Source: Laguncularia racemosa (taxonomy: Eukaryota > Streptophyta > Magnoliopsida > Myrtales > Combretaceae). Taken from it: a stretch of 64,000 bases of DNA. The stretch is taken from contig JBBMOL010000058.1 of assembly GCA_037954665.1 (NCBI GenBank), positions 2,768,928 to 2,832,927 on the forward strand, in the 5' to 3' direction. A model generated the notes under the pieces. That model saw only the letters and a list, made by a program, of their open reading frames with translations, had not been told where the DNA came from and did no database searches. The position numbers and the translations under genes were made by a program. Within the stretch, counting starts at the first letter, position 1. Each line of letters begins with the position of its first letter. This document shows, piece after piece, positions 22,390 through 34,664 of the stretch.

Positions 22390-23359
22390 CTTGCCCCCTT
22401 ACTCTTATTGGCAACTAGTTGCTAAGGAGAGTACCTAATGACCTAAGCTATAGCCTTTATTGAATGGTAATGGCAAGATCACCATAGAGTGGCAACATAG
22501 TAAGTAAATTTGTGGAGGCCTTATATCTTGTTATGGCTTCTTGTCGATAGGTAGGACCAAGTGAGGTTTTGTTGAGCTATCGTATTACCTCAATAGGTGA
22601 AATTGAATGAGAAGCTTAGTAAAGGGCCCACTGATGACCTTATTAACCTATGGAGATGCTAGAAGAATAACTAAATCTTTGTTAAGCCAAGGGGCTCTCT
22701 AATGGTTGAGGTCGGGTTAATTCTCATTCATCTTATATGTGGTAAGTGAAGCTAAGCTAGTTTTTACTAAGTCTATGAAGCTTCTTATTATGCGAGACCA
22801 AGTTAGGTTATTGTGAGCTAGCTAAAGCAAGTGAAGCTAAGTCAAGTTTTAGTTGAACTTTGGAGCTTTACACCAACTTAGGATATTCTAGTGTGGTCAT
22901 GTTCCATATCGAGGTATGAAACTACATGTTGAGCGTAGGGTTGACACTTTATGCTCCTAAAGTGGCATTATGTTTTAAATGTCGTGCTAGTTTTCAATTT
23001 TTAATTTTGTGTCATAAAGGAGGTAAGTCATTCCACATCCTACATGTGCTACTTCTCACATTAAATGTTAAGGCCACATGTTGCTCATTTATAGGAGAGA
23101 CATGCAGGGATGTGACTTTAGCAGTTTTGCTTAGTGAGATTTGACATTCATTATAGCATGTGGCTTGATCTAATCAGGGGTATGGGCATGAAGTTTCAAG
23201 TTGCATGTTTGTTACACTTTGTCATGCGTACTTCCTACATAGAAAGTCCACTAGGGTTCTTAGAAAGGTTTTCTATTCTTTCTTCACTTTTTTAACCCCC
23301 CAATTCTTTTGTGAGAGACTTTTCTTCATTCATTCAATTGCTCTAGCTTTTTCCCCTTT

Positions 23360-25945
23360 TTTTCTAATGAGTTTTCAATGGCTGACTTTAAGGCTCTAGA
23401 GAGGCTCCATCAGTCATATGGGGGCACTTCCTAAGGTACCTCATCATCTATTTCTACTCGCCCTTTAGTGGTGGCAATTAAAACACTAACAATTAAGTTT
23501 AACTTTATAGCAATGGTGTTGGCATCAAAGGAGGAGGTGCTACATGTGGCTAACAAGGAAGTGGAGGGGTCATTGGAGAGGTTTTCTGAGAATAGTGAGT
23601 TGGTGACAATTGTTTTATCAAGAAGGGAGGTTACGAACAAGCTTAAGGAAATGGTCAAGTGTCTGACTAAGGTAGAGGGTAGATGGATATGGGACTAGTT
23701 TGATCTACTAAAGAGATAGAAATGTAGATTGCCATGCTTGAAGGGGAAGGGGGGGGGGGGGGAGGCTTACCTTAACTCTACATGTTTGGGTAGACAAGTT
23801 TTGTTTAGTAAAGGTTTAATGATGGTGCTAATTTTAAACTTTTTCAACTTCTTCTTCAACCTTTTAGAAGAGTGAGGACTAGTATCATGTTTAGGCAAAG
23901 GGTTAGGAAGAAGTTACTAGGGAACTTGGACAATTCGATAAAGACTACAAAGATAAGTTCCCAATGGTAGAGTGTAGTGATGAGCTAGATGTGTAGACGA
24001 AGTGGTCGTGGCTAATGCTACTTACAAGACCAAGTGCATAGGCCCTCACTAAACGTGAGGGGAAGGCTGTGACTAGGCTAATGTAGCATTGTAAGGGTAA
24101 TTTATTAGATGTTAAAGGGCTAATCGGGATTTCAAGGGGCCAGCTAAGTGTGTTTTCTATTGTGCCAAGCTAAAGGGGGAACTAAGGTAGGGTGTGGCTT
24201 GTGTGGAGCCAGAATAGCAAAGCTGACCCCCAGCATTTTATGCTTAAGTAGTTGATCAGTGATGCTAATATTGCTACCTTTGTTATGCAGGTACCATGTC
24301 CTTTAGGGAAGTCATGTCTATGGAGGGATTGCTATCAAAGCAACATTGATCAAATGAGAGGTCTAAAGATGGCCATGGAACTAAGCCAGCTATAGTGGCA
24401 AGCAGGCAACCTTCTTCAAATAGGTTAAATCCTACTGTTGCAAAGGTTAGCTAGAAAAGGTACTAAGGTATTAAGTAGGGTCTAGCACTAAAAGTAGCTT
24501 AGAGGGAGCCTTTTATGCTAGTTAAGCTAAAGGAGGAAGCTAAGGTGGCTGCTAGGTCAGTATCACTAAACACTAAGGAGCATGAGAGCTTAGTAGCTAA
24601 AGCTTAAAGAGAGAAAAAGACCAAGTTAAAGCTGAGGTAAAAGGAGGAGCTTAATGGAAGTGAGAGATTTAATGGTAGCTGAAGAGGAAAGTTGTTAGGG
24701 ATCAATAGGCTAGGTAGAGCCATAACCTTCGGTTAGAGTAAAGGGTCATTGTAGGTGACCGATCTAAGGCTAAGGGGTCATTAAGCACTAACTTTAATGG
24801 AGCTTCTCAAGGCTATATCTATCGATCTTGATGTGACCTATGCATGGGGACTCAAAGTATCCAAGTAGCCCATGCACTCATAGAGGGCACTATGTAGCCC
24901 ATAGATAAGATTGTCATCTAAGAGGCATTGCAGTGCTATGACCTAAAAAACTACTAAGCATTTAATAGAGAAAGATTGATATAAGGTGAGCATCTGTTGT
25001 TATGAGAAAGTTACATGTGCTTTACTTGAGTGGGTATTAACAATTGGTTCTTGCTATAAAGCCTATTCATTACTTACATTACCTTGTAGGGCTGGAAGAT
25101 GGCAACATTGAAGGTACATCAAGTGTGGTACTAAGTAAAAGTTAAAAACTTAGTTTATTGACTTATATTAGTGGATTTCTTTTTATAAAGGACACAGGCT
25201 ATGGTAGAGGCAACCATAAAGGATGGAGGAGAACTAACTATTGTATAGTTATAGCGTCAGAAAGAAGCAAAGGTGATTGAAGTTGTATAGCTACAAAGTG
25301 GAGGAGGGTAGAGGCGACAAGACAAAGAGCTAATTAATTTACAAATGAAACCAACTACATGTAAGATGATTTGGAATTTGCCAATCATGAGGCCTCAAAT
25401 CTTATTAGAGAGCTATCACAAGCTCAACAAGAGAATGAGGTTACAGTAAAGGAGGGGACAACTGTACAGGATGAGTTAAATAGGGTTCAACTAGAATTAG
25501 CTGATAAAGATCTGATCTTGAAGGTTGTAGATGCAAAGGTAGGCAAACATTAATAAGAGATGGAGTGATTTAGGCTAGCGAAGGAAGAGAGCCAAGCATG
25601 GCTACAGGAGCTAGATGCTTAAAAGGCACACATCGTGGACAATATCTACAAGTACTTTGGGAGTTCTAAGTTTGTCAACTTGTAGGTATGTCTAATTTTG
25701 CGAGGGAAGTAGGTGCTAATGAAGATTTTGTAGGAATGCCAGCTCAACATCAACTTACAATAGGTGTCAAAAGAGCTTAAGATGCCTGACCACCTAACTT
25801 TGATGGCCAAGCCGATTGAAGTCCCTATAGATGTCAAAATATATGTTCCCCTAAGGAAAACTGAATGAGCTCCTATTTCCTCGTGGGAGCTTAAGCTAAG
25901 TGTACTGTTTAATGATCCCCCTAATTCTAAGAACAACAAGTGATG
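23360..25945 (+). pseudogene. Probable antisense ORF region of the Tat-like element
   Basis: Plus-strand, hence antisense to pol, coding-like pieces lie between pol and the 3' LTR. At about 23960-24140 a broken reading has ALTKREGKAVTRL, then GNLLDVKGLIGISRGQL. At 25371-25553 a coiled-coil-like frame (ELSQAQQENEVTVKEG, QDELNRVQLELADKD) continues after stops with DNIYKYFGSSKFVNL. Antisense ORFs in this position are known from Tat-lineage elements, and some encode proteins annotated as putative gypsy-type transposon proteins with coiled coils. Position and composition fit, but I cannot show homology. Function unknown. Confidence 0.35.
23749..23762 (+). repeat. Poly-G run
   Basis: Fourteen consecutive G residues preceded by GGGGAA. 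It is unusual in this AT-rich setting and prone to sequencing length error. Confidence 0.9.
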
Positions 25946-27631
25946 CAACTACCATGCTATCGTTCTCTCTCTTTTATTTACTATTATAATTTGTTATATT
26001 TGTGCTATAAGGGTTTAGCATGCCAACCTCGAAAGTTGTGTAAGTGCCACTAGGCGTTGTGGTAAATGGAAGTTTGCTGTAGCTAGATCACTTGTAGTGT
26101 TCTTGTTATTTGTTTGATAGTGTTAGTTGTGATTTACTTCTATGCTAGAAAGTATGGGCTTTACAAAACTTTGGGCATATGAAATGCCCCTATAGATACT
26201 TAATAAATGGCTATTGTGTTTCTAAGAGATTAAGGGAATAATGTGCATTACAAAGCAAATTTATTATCTTGTCCACATCATTACTACTACAAGTGAGTAA
26301 TGTCTCCATGTGCATCTTTATTGTATAGCTCATCACAACCGTTAAGGGTATAGAAATAGGCCACATGTCCAGTTAGAGCTTACATATGTCTTAGAGCTCA
26401 TAAAATGGTGTTGCAAAGTTGTCATGTCAAGGGCACACTTTCCCAAAACCTTATCACCTACCATTTAGGGCATGTTGAAAATCCATCCCTTTAAAGTAGT
26501 ATAAATAAGTGTAAGGCACATTATAAGGACCATCACCATTCCATTGACATGTGTGGAGTGTCAAAGCTGCAAGTTCATCTACAAACAATAGTTATGCCCT
26601 AAGCAATATGTTTTCCTTATGCTTGTTGAAGTTACCATAGGTTATGGTGGTTGTTGATGAAATCCAATGGTAGCCAAGCTAGAAGGAATGATTCTATGAG
26701 GGTACTACAGTGTTTGCTATTAGATTTACTCCTCCTTTTGTTGGAGACTAGCTTATTATTGTGTGCGTTTTGTAGGTGAATTGGAGGATAGGTGATAACT
26801 CAATAGATCATTACAAAAGGATTCAATAACTCATCAAGTCGTTATAGGAGGAGATGTTTATGCATTTGGCATGTTAGGATAAGAAATGGCCCATCAAAGA
26901 GGAGATCAATGTATAGCTGGGCTTTGCCATATCCTATTGGTAAATGCATGTTGTTATACGTATTGTTGCACAATCTATAGCATTGTCTACCTTGTATTTG
27001 AGTTAGGGTTGAGAGCATTATGGTTGAGCTAGGAAAGAGGTGCTTTTACCAAGACATCCATTGGCTACAAAGATAAAATGGTGCCTACATAATTAGCTCA
27101 ATTTTTCCATCTAACGTTGTAGTGTAGGTCTATAGGTTATTAGCACTATCGATCCTAGGTAGAAAAATGATGTCAAATTGGTAGTTATTGTAATATGTTA
27201 GCTAGAATGCTAACTAAGATTCTTGTAAATGCTAGATGGCAAATTGAAATGAATGAAAGTGATTTTTCCATTCACTATTGCTTTTGTTGCCATTGCCTCT
27301 TTATATGTATGCTCTACTTTTCTTTCTTAGCTCTTTTTCTCTCTTTGTTTTTTTAACAACCATTAGCATTATGTGCTTGAACACATAAAAACTATACAAA
27401 ACTACTATTGAAAGCATTTGAGTGTTTACCCATTCTACATGTAGTGGCTAAGTTAGGCATGAGGTTTGTGAGATAGAGCCTTCACATGGGAACTTTATAT
27501 AATGTCAAACATTCAAGTTGAGCAAGGTGTGCATGAGATGTAGCTTTATTAAAGCCATGTTGTCCTATCAAGGGGTGATGGCTTAAGCTTTATGTTCGCA
27601 TGTACCAAGTTAAAGGATGTGGTTTTAAGGG
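25946..27631. other. Non-coding spacer of the Tat-like element
   Basis: No coding relic recognised between the antisense-ORF region and the 36-bp array. It is presumed to be part of the long post-pol region. Confidence 0.4.
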
Positions 27632-28285
27632 ATAGCGTTCACTTGTGGTTAGGGCTATAATAAGTATATCCACATGTGCTCGTAGCTATAGTAAATGGTC
27701 TCCATGTGTGCTTGTCATTGTGGCAATAGAGGATGTCCATGTATGCTCATGGCTAAAGTAATCAAAATAGAGTTGTGTTCACCTATAGCTAAGGCAATTC
27801 CATGAGTTCGTGCATGCTCATGGCTAAAGCAATGGAGGAGGGTGCCATGCTTGCCCATGGCTAAGGCAATGGTGATTAATCTATATAAGCCCATGGCTAA
27901 GGTAACGGAGGAGGGTACCATGTTCATTCGTAGTTGAGATAAGGGTAATTAGTTCTTATACGCTCATGGTTAGGGTAACAAAAGAAGTTGCCATGCTTAC
28001 TCAAGGCAAGGTTAATGGCAATGAATTTAGGTGCACCTATAACTAAGGCCATGGAGCAGGCCAATGTGCTTACCCATGGCTAAAGCAATGGCAATGAATC
28101 TAGGTGTGCCCATCACTAGGGTGATAGAGTAGGCTATTGTGCTCACTTGTGGATATGGCAATGGTAGTGAATCTAGGTTTGCTAATAGCTATGATGATGG
28201 CAATCAATTTATGTATACTCGTGGCTAGGGTAACAAAGTAGAATGTCATGCTTGCTTGTGGCTAGGATGATGGTAGGATAGAAGA
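27632..28285. repeat. 36-bp tandem array in the post-pol region
   Basis: A diverged unit with the core CATGGCTAAGGCAATGG recurs at 36-bp steps (35-37 bp), for example near 27748, 27784, 27819, 27855, 27891, 27927, 27963, 27999, 28035, 28072, 28108, 28144, 28180, 28216 and 28252, with weaker units further left. About 18 units are present. Confidence 0.85.
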
Positions 28286-28339
28286 ACTAGACTAAGTAAT
28301 GCTGCATTATTGTATTTACTAGGCCCTATTTCAAAAAAA

Positions 28340-29330
28340 AAAAAAGGAAAAAGAAAAAAGAAAAAAAAGCATAGCTTGTCTTTTGCAATCTTTAGGCATA
28401 ATACAACTGTAAGTTGTTGGCATGCCGAATAGATGGGACAAGTTAGCCATCAAGTCGTTTAATGCTATAGGCCCTATGTCAAACCTCATCACTGATTTAG
28501 ATAAGATTTTCCCAATTTGGAGCAATGTTTCCCTAACTTTCATAGGACCCAATAGCTTCAAGTTTTCTATAGACCAAATCTCTAAGTTGGAAGTGCATGT
28601 GCTTCACTTTCTTGTCATAGTAGCAAGCTCATCAATATGGTAGGAAGTTACACAGAGACTGGCCTAATCTTGTAGTTCTTCTAAGAAATTAAGATTAGCT
28701 CGAACACCATTCTCATTGATTTCTGCTCTATGATCTTAAGTCGAAGCACTAGGAAATTCTATCTCAATGGGGAGTATAACCTCAGTATCGAAAGCAAGGT
28801 AGAAAAGGGTTTCACTTCTTGATGTGCTAGGTATGGTTCAATATCCCTAAAGAATATATTCTAGCTCGTCTGTCCATCTACTCTAAGTTTGACTAATCCT
28901 CTTCTTAAGGTTACTGAGGATAACCACAATGATTGCTTCCACTTGCCCATTTGATTGGGGGTCTACAACTAAAGTGTAATGGAGTTTAATACCCTAGTCG
29001 TATTAAAAATCGCAAAACTTTCAATATCAAATTGCATGCCATTATTAATCATGAATGTGTGTGGTATGCTGAATTGGCATAAGAGAAAACACCTAACAGT
29101 CTCTAATATTCTTCGTAGTGATTTTAGCCATAACTTCTGCTTCAATGCACTTAGTAAAATAGTTGACAATGACAATGATGTACTGTCATTGTTTAATAGT
29201 CTTAAGGAATAGGTATAGTATGTCAAAGCCCCATTAAATGAATAACCATAGAGTAGAGATAGGCAACAACAATGAGATGGTCTAGTTAGGGTAGCACTCA
29301 ATGAACACTCACCAATTTAGGTCAAAGCGG
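28340..29330 (-). pseudogene. Tat-like integrase, broken
   Basis: On the minus strand, ILCQFSIPHTFMINNGMQFD at about 29030-29110 matches the second catalytic-aspartate region of plant Ty3/gypsy integrase, with the D-N-G motif read as N-N-G. The C-terminal part at 28340-28650 has LLGPMKVRETLLQ and a final HLFGMPTTYSCIM-type tail, equivalent to the end of the integrase module. Frameshifts and stops are frequent. The enzyme would insert element DNA; this copy cannot. Confidence 0.65.
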
Positions 29331-29599
29331 GAGGTGGAAGCCAATTTTGAGAGGCTATTCATTTAGAACTTGCCATGCATGGAACTTTGTGAATGTTGAA
29401 CTATATAAAATCTAAGTAAAGGGTTTGCACATGCTTGAGATAGTGAATCATGGCCTTATCCTTGGTGGTATAGTCTCCTTTCATCTATTGGATGATAAGC
29501 CAAGACTTAAAGTGTCTGTCTATGTTATCTACTCATTCTACTTTGGCCAGTTTGAGTCCAACTATAAGGGCCTCATATTCTACTTTATTGTTGCTAGCA

Positions 29600-29930
29600 A
29601 AGAAGCCAAATTTGATGGTGTACTAGATTTTAACATCGTATAGAACTTGAAAAACCAACCTTATGCCACTACTACCCTTAGCGAAGGACCTTTTAACATG
29701 TAAAGTCCACACTAGTATCTCTATAGAGGCTAAAAGGTTATCAGGCATTATACATTCAACAACAAAGTCAGTGAGGACTTGAGCTTTGATAGCTTCCCTA
29801 AGCTTGAACTGTATGTCGTAGGTATTGAGCTTTATGGCATAGCAAACCATGTACCTAGAGAAATCGAGGTGATTAATAAGTGTGATCACCTGGTGCACTT
29901 TAAAGTAAGGTTATAATGTCTAAGAGAAAA
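29600..29930 (-). pseudogene. Tat-like RNase H, broken
   Basis: The frame at 29623-29898 reads YDIQFKLREAIKAQVLTDFVVE, then WTLHVKRSFAKGSSGI. These match the connection-to-RNase H junction in Tat elements (IQF.PR.AIKAQ.LADF.VE, WTLHVDGSS). The first catalytic aspartate of W-T-L-H-V-D-G is replaced by K. Only the first part of the domain is recognisable. Confidence 0.7.
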
Positions 29931-30149
29931 TTACAACAAAAAGGGAAAACACTTCAACCTCAGAGTATCAGATTTCTAAACCTTGGAGTATGTGATTGCA
30001 ATTGTATACCAAAGTGTGCTTGCATCCATTATTCTAACTAAGACAAAGGTGAGGCATAGTAAAGTAAAGGTAAAGGTCTCTGCCTAAGATGATGGTAGAC
30101 AGACAGGAAGGCTGGTGAGGAATCACTTCAACTCTTCAAAGGCCACTTA

Positions 30150-30990
30150 ACATTAGTTGATCCATTAGAAGTTGGTGGGATTTTTCAAAATATTAAAAAA
30201 CTTATATTAACTAGCAAACTTAGATACAGACCTATTGAGGGTAGCAATTCATCTAGCTAGTTGTTGGACATCTTTGATAGTCATGGGGGATTGCATGTCT
30301 AAAATTGCTCTGATCTTGTTTGGGTTGGCTTTAATACGCTAAGCTACGGCCATAAAACCCAAAAACATTCCTATGAAGGCACTAAATATGCATTTTTGCA
30401 TGTTGAGCTTCATCTTGTACTTTCATAGGGTCAAAAACGTCTCATGCATGTTCATAAGGTGGTCTTCAAGTGCCCTTGTGTTGGTTATCATGTTGTTGAT
30501 ATAAACTTCAACATTCCATTCTAATTATGATTTAAATATGTCGATTACTAACCTTTGATAAGTGGCTTTAGCATTCTATAGAACAAAAGGCATGATTTTG
30601 TAGTAGTAGGTGTTGTGTGCACCTAATTGAGATCATGCATCTGGACTTAGTTGTAGCTTGAGAAGGCATCTATGAAGCTAAAACAAGGTATGGATGGCTA
30701 TAGCGTCAACTAGCTAGTCTATTATAGGTAGGGGAAAGCAATCCTTCGAAAAAGCTTTATTGAGGTCCGTAAAGTCTATGCACATTTGCCATTTTCCATT
30801 AGCATCTTTTACAAGGAACATGTTGGTAAGCTAGGTGGGATGTGCTTATATCTATATAAAGTTGACCACCAGCAGCTTCTGAACGTCTTCTTTCATCATT
30901 ACTACTCGCCCTACAATGACATAGTGCTTCTTCTACTTAACAGATTTTGTCATAAAATTGATGTTGAGGTGATGTGTGATGACTTTCGAT
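30150..30990 (-). pseudogene. Tat-like reverse transcriptase, broken
   Basis: The minus-strand reading shows LTNMFLVKDANGKWQMCIDF, then TDLNKAFSKDCFPLPIIDQL and YKIMPFVL-stop-NAKATYQRL, the order of RT fingers and palm in Ty3/gypsy elements. The catalytic box is YINNM at about 30500 where Y-V-D-D-M is expected, so both metal-binding aspartates are lost. Stops and frame changes occur throughout. This is the only reverse transcriptase I find in the window. Confidence 0.78.
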
Positions 30991-31209
30991 AGGACTCTCG
31001 ACATATCAAAAGGAGACCATGTGAAGACATCAATGCTGGAGCTTAAAGGATAGCGAGGTACCGATTTAGGTGACTTGGTCAAGGTTACCCCCTAACTATA
31101 TGGTCCTTGTAGCTTCAATGGACTCTCCTCTACTTACCAACCGACTGTCTATGATTGTCATTATAGCCAAGACTTCTTTCTACAATAGTGCTCAAGTAAC
31201 AAGAATGGG

Positions 31210-31440
31210 CCATTTGTTAGTTTCCTCTCATTACATCGATACCCATCATGGTTAGAAACTTTGCCTTTAAGTGCTTGGTTGACAAAACTATGCTAAGCAA
31301 GCTTTGAGACAACCATCCTAGGATGACATCACAAAGAGAACATTGGTCAACTACAAGGAAATTGACTATTACTTCAATGGTTAGGCTATTATCTCTAAGC
31401 TTCAAGGGGAACATGATAAGGCCAATAAGCCTCACATGTT
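31210..31440 (-). pseudogene. Tat-like protease C-terminal part, broken
   Basis: The frame at 31217-31435 reads CSLCDVILGWLSQSLLSIVLSTKHLKAKF, corresponding to the Y-N-A-I-L-G-R-P-W-L and S-T-x-H-L-K-x-K-F segment of Tat-lineage proteases. The catalytic loop should lie to the right but is not clear. Confidence 0.6.
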
Positions 31441-31834
31441 AATTATTGAACCTGTAAAGATCATGGTCGTATGGCTTGGAATTAGTTAGTATAGTTTACA
31501 TTTAGTTAAATGCTTTCTTAAAGATGATGTGTACAGAGCTTCCATTATCAACTAAGACTTTGTACACTTTATAGTTGGTAATCTTAACATAGATTACCAA
31601 GATGTCATCATAAGGGTTAGTAACCTCATCAAGATCTTCATCAAAAAAGGAGATGAGGGTGTTGGTTTAGGGCCCTTAAGCATTAGAGACTAAGGATTTA
31701 TTGGAAGTGATCAGACCTAGCGTAGGCCTTATGTTGAGAAACATGTTGCTCACTTGCGACTAGTCCTCCTAATATGCTATAGATTGTCCCATGAGTTGTA
31801 TGCTATTTTATATTCAAGGGTTCAATACGTTGAT

Positions 31835-33230
31835 TGATAAGTCGCAAAATACCCTTATCTAGAGTAATGAAATTGTGCTTTATTGTTGAATTTTTAGATG
31901 ATTTGTTGAAGAAAAGGATGCTTAATGGAATGAATGTTAATTTTAGGATCTTCTAGAGTATTTTGGAGCTAAGGGAAGGAGTTTTGAAGAGTCAAAGCAA
32001 GTTTGGAAGGAATTGGATACATTACATGTGAAGAAAAAAATTCTGGAAAGTACAAAAGCAAGATACATGCCCATGTACTTTGCTTGTGTATCTAAGTTTT
32101 GCTTCTGTTCGATGACGTTTCAAATACACGACCAATGTACACTCCCATGTACTTGTTCGTGTATATTCACATAAGGACACCTGGAAGCAAGCACGAGATA
32201 CACTACTTCTGTATCCGGTTGTGTATATATCCAATTGGGGTACATGTATAAATAGACCTTCAGTTTGCCCTAGAAGGGGAGGTTACGAATTTTTCATTTT
32301 CTCTCACTCTCATAACAGCAAAAGAAAGAAGATTTTGTCGATTTCAAGGGAGATTGAAGACCCACGAAGAAAAAGATTTTATCTTTAAGGGTTGTGACCA
32401 TGAACTTTATCTATTCTTCTAGTAATTGCGTTTCTTTTGTCAAATTTATGGAGGAGTAGACCCTAGATTTAGATTTTATTTGAAACTTCTCTTTCATGTG
32501 ATAAAGATTTGATCTTTAATGCAAAGTTGTTGACTTTCTCATGATTAATTGCATGCTCTTCAATTGTTTCTTAGATTCATAGATCCGGAATATGAATTTA
32601 TGCGTGATACATATTAGTTAATTGAGAAATTGCTCATATGATTAGATCTAATGAAATTGATGATATTTGATTGTTCTTCTAGAGATAGGAAACAAGAGTC
32701 TTCTGTTTACATCAATTATTTTGATGCGAATTCATGTGCTTTATGCAATTCTAGGTTGCTATTAACTAAGGAGAGATCCTATTTGATAAACTTAGGATTA
32801 GATAGGTTAATATACTTGAGAAAGTAGTTAACTTGACTAGAGAATTCGATAGTATAAGAAGTCAATTATGACAATCTTCAGAAATCTAATGAATTACATG
32901 ATAGAGAAGGAGTAGAATAAGATCTAAGTTGTTTTTGTTAATTGATAAATCTTCAAAACCATTGTTGTTAGTGAGTTGTTAGTTTGAGATTAGAGTAATC
33001 AAGTTTCGAACAACATTATTAAGCGATGGTTAGATAATAGGAACGGAGTTAGTAATAGTAATTGGTGTATCTCTGAGGTACGACCTTGTGCTTACTTGCT
33101 ATATTACGCTACGATAGGTGCACTTGCCTATTGCTTCTTAGTAGGATTAAGAACAAGAATTCAATTTATTAAAACTACGATTGGCAACGATCATTGATCA
33201 TTTAAATGATAGCACTTGCTTGTTCTATCA
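31835..33230 (+). mobile_element. Solo LTR nested in the Tat-like gag-protease region
   Basis: A 1396-bp block, TGATAAGTCG..TTCTATCA, separates two parts of the same Tat gag reading (zinc knuckle at about 33310-33350; IYSILGG segment left of 31830). It has a TATA box (TATAAATAG) near 32250, a TA-rich U3 with ACATGCCCATGT-like palindromes, and a terminal TCTCTGAGGTACGACC region like those of Athila/Tat LTRs. I see no clean 5-bp duplication (TTGAT left, CCTTT right), so the exact ends are approximate. Confidence 0.65.
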
Positions 33231-33239
33231 CCTTTGATG

Positions 33240-34240
33240 ATGTACTCCTTCAAGTAGCCCCACCAAACTAGTTCCTTAAGGGAATTTTTTAGCTAAAGGC
33301 AATCATTCGTGTAATGTCCTCCTTCTCAATGGAAAGTGCAATACTTGTTAGGATCTTTCTTTACTAATCCCCCTTTTTTTTTTTAACTAAGGAAAAATCC
33401 CCCTATCCCTAACCTCCATTAGTACTTCAACTTAAGGTTTGTTGAGTGAAGCATGCCACTCAAAGAAAAGGATAGGTCATTTATGTGGTGAGTCATCGTT
33501 ATCTGCCTTGTCAGTTTAGCTTTCCCTAAAGCAAGGGCCAAGTCTACCTTTAATGGACAACTTGTCACAAGGTGACTTCTTAGTAGTTCTAGGGGGTTTC
33601 ATCTAGTGGGTCAGGTTGTAACTATAACATCCTCCCAATTAATATACTTAACCACCCTTTCTTAAAACTACTAGAACATCTTAGGGTGGTTGCTCATAAT
33701 GTACAAGAAGAAAAGGGACACATGGTGAATTTCACAAATAATAGCATTGAGTGCAATTCTTATGTCAAGGTTAGGGATCTTGATCATAGCTTTTGTGAAA
33801 TACATTATATACACAGGTAAGGTATCAACAAGACCTTACTTAATGAGGTTGAGAGAGGAGTTGTGCTTCTTTATTTGTTTGTTAGTGGCAAAGTGCTAGT
33901 AGGAAGCCTTGTCGAGCTCCTTGAAGCTAAATATGTAGTTAGGTTTCAAGCTTCTATACCATAACCAAGTGGCCTTCATTAGATTGCCTACAAAGGCTTT
34001 ACATGTCGTGGCCTCCAAGAAACCAAGTAGGCTCTTTTAAGAGTTGTAGTAACTAAGGTGCTTGCTTGGGTCAGTAATGCCATCATAGAACTCCAACTAA
34101 GGTATCTTAATAGCATGTGGTAAAGTATTCTCACAAATTTCTTTAGTGAAAGGGGATTAAACTAGACTGAGCATATCCTAAAGATCATTTGCTTACTCTC
34201 CTTAAAGGCTGCAAGTGCTTAATAAGATTTTGATTCTCAT
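33240..34240 (-). pseudogene. Tat-like gag, broken
   Basis: The minus-strand reading has KAFVGNLMKATWLWYRSLKP, then NYIFSFKELDK (33880-34010), the retrotransposon-gag core. Further on is YCTFH-stop-EGGHYTNDC (about 33310-33350), a C-x2-H-type knuckle of this lineage, followed by SLKELVWWGYLKEYI. The N-terminal part (34240-34620) is not recognisable. Stops are present in each block. Confidence 0.7.
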
Positions 34241-34644
34241 TGATGGGCATATTTCCTAATGACTAGTAGGAGTGTGCTTTAGAGGGCTCAACTACTCTAC
34301 TTGTTGGCGTATGCCCTTAAGGGGGTGATTGCTAGGGTTGAGCAAGGGAGAAATCCCTCCTAAATGAGGATTATGATATCTGACTATGAGAAAGTTGTTT
34401 GTTGTCCTCAACTTCTTTACAATAATCAAGTTATCCCTCCACATCTCGTGCTTGTCAAAGTTATTGGAACTCATTACTAAAGTTGTTGTTGTTTGCCTAA
34501 AGCACATTTACGTGCTACTCTAGGTGGTTGAAATTCCCCAAGAGCTGCACATAATCCGTAGGTTAGGGTAATCAACAATCTAAAGTTAAGGGGTTAATTC
34601 TTGTACTTTAAGGCAATGTATATAGGAATGTGTAAGGTGAATGG

Positions 34645-34664
34645 CCTTGCAATGGGTGCCAAAA
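34645..34664 (-). promoter_or_regulatory. Tat-like primer-binding site
   Basis: On the minus strand TTTTGGCACCCATTGCAAGG follows the LTR terminus TAACA. It resembles the TTTGGCGCCGTTGCCGGG type used by Tat/Athila elements, with four or five changes, and differs from the tRNA-iMet PBS of the other elements here. Confidence 0.65.

Noticed and set aside
27632..28285. CRISPR-like array
   Set aside because: Units are head-to-tail diverged 36-mers with no unique spacers. It is a plain tandem repeat in a plant retrotransposon.
28331..28370. A-rich run as a poly(A) tail of a LINE or SINE
   Set aside because: No LINE coding relic or SINE promoter boxes lie beside it. It sits at the pol/3' region boundary of the Tat-like element.
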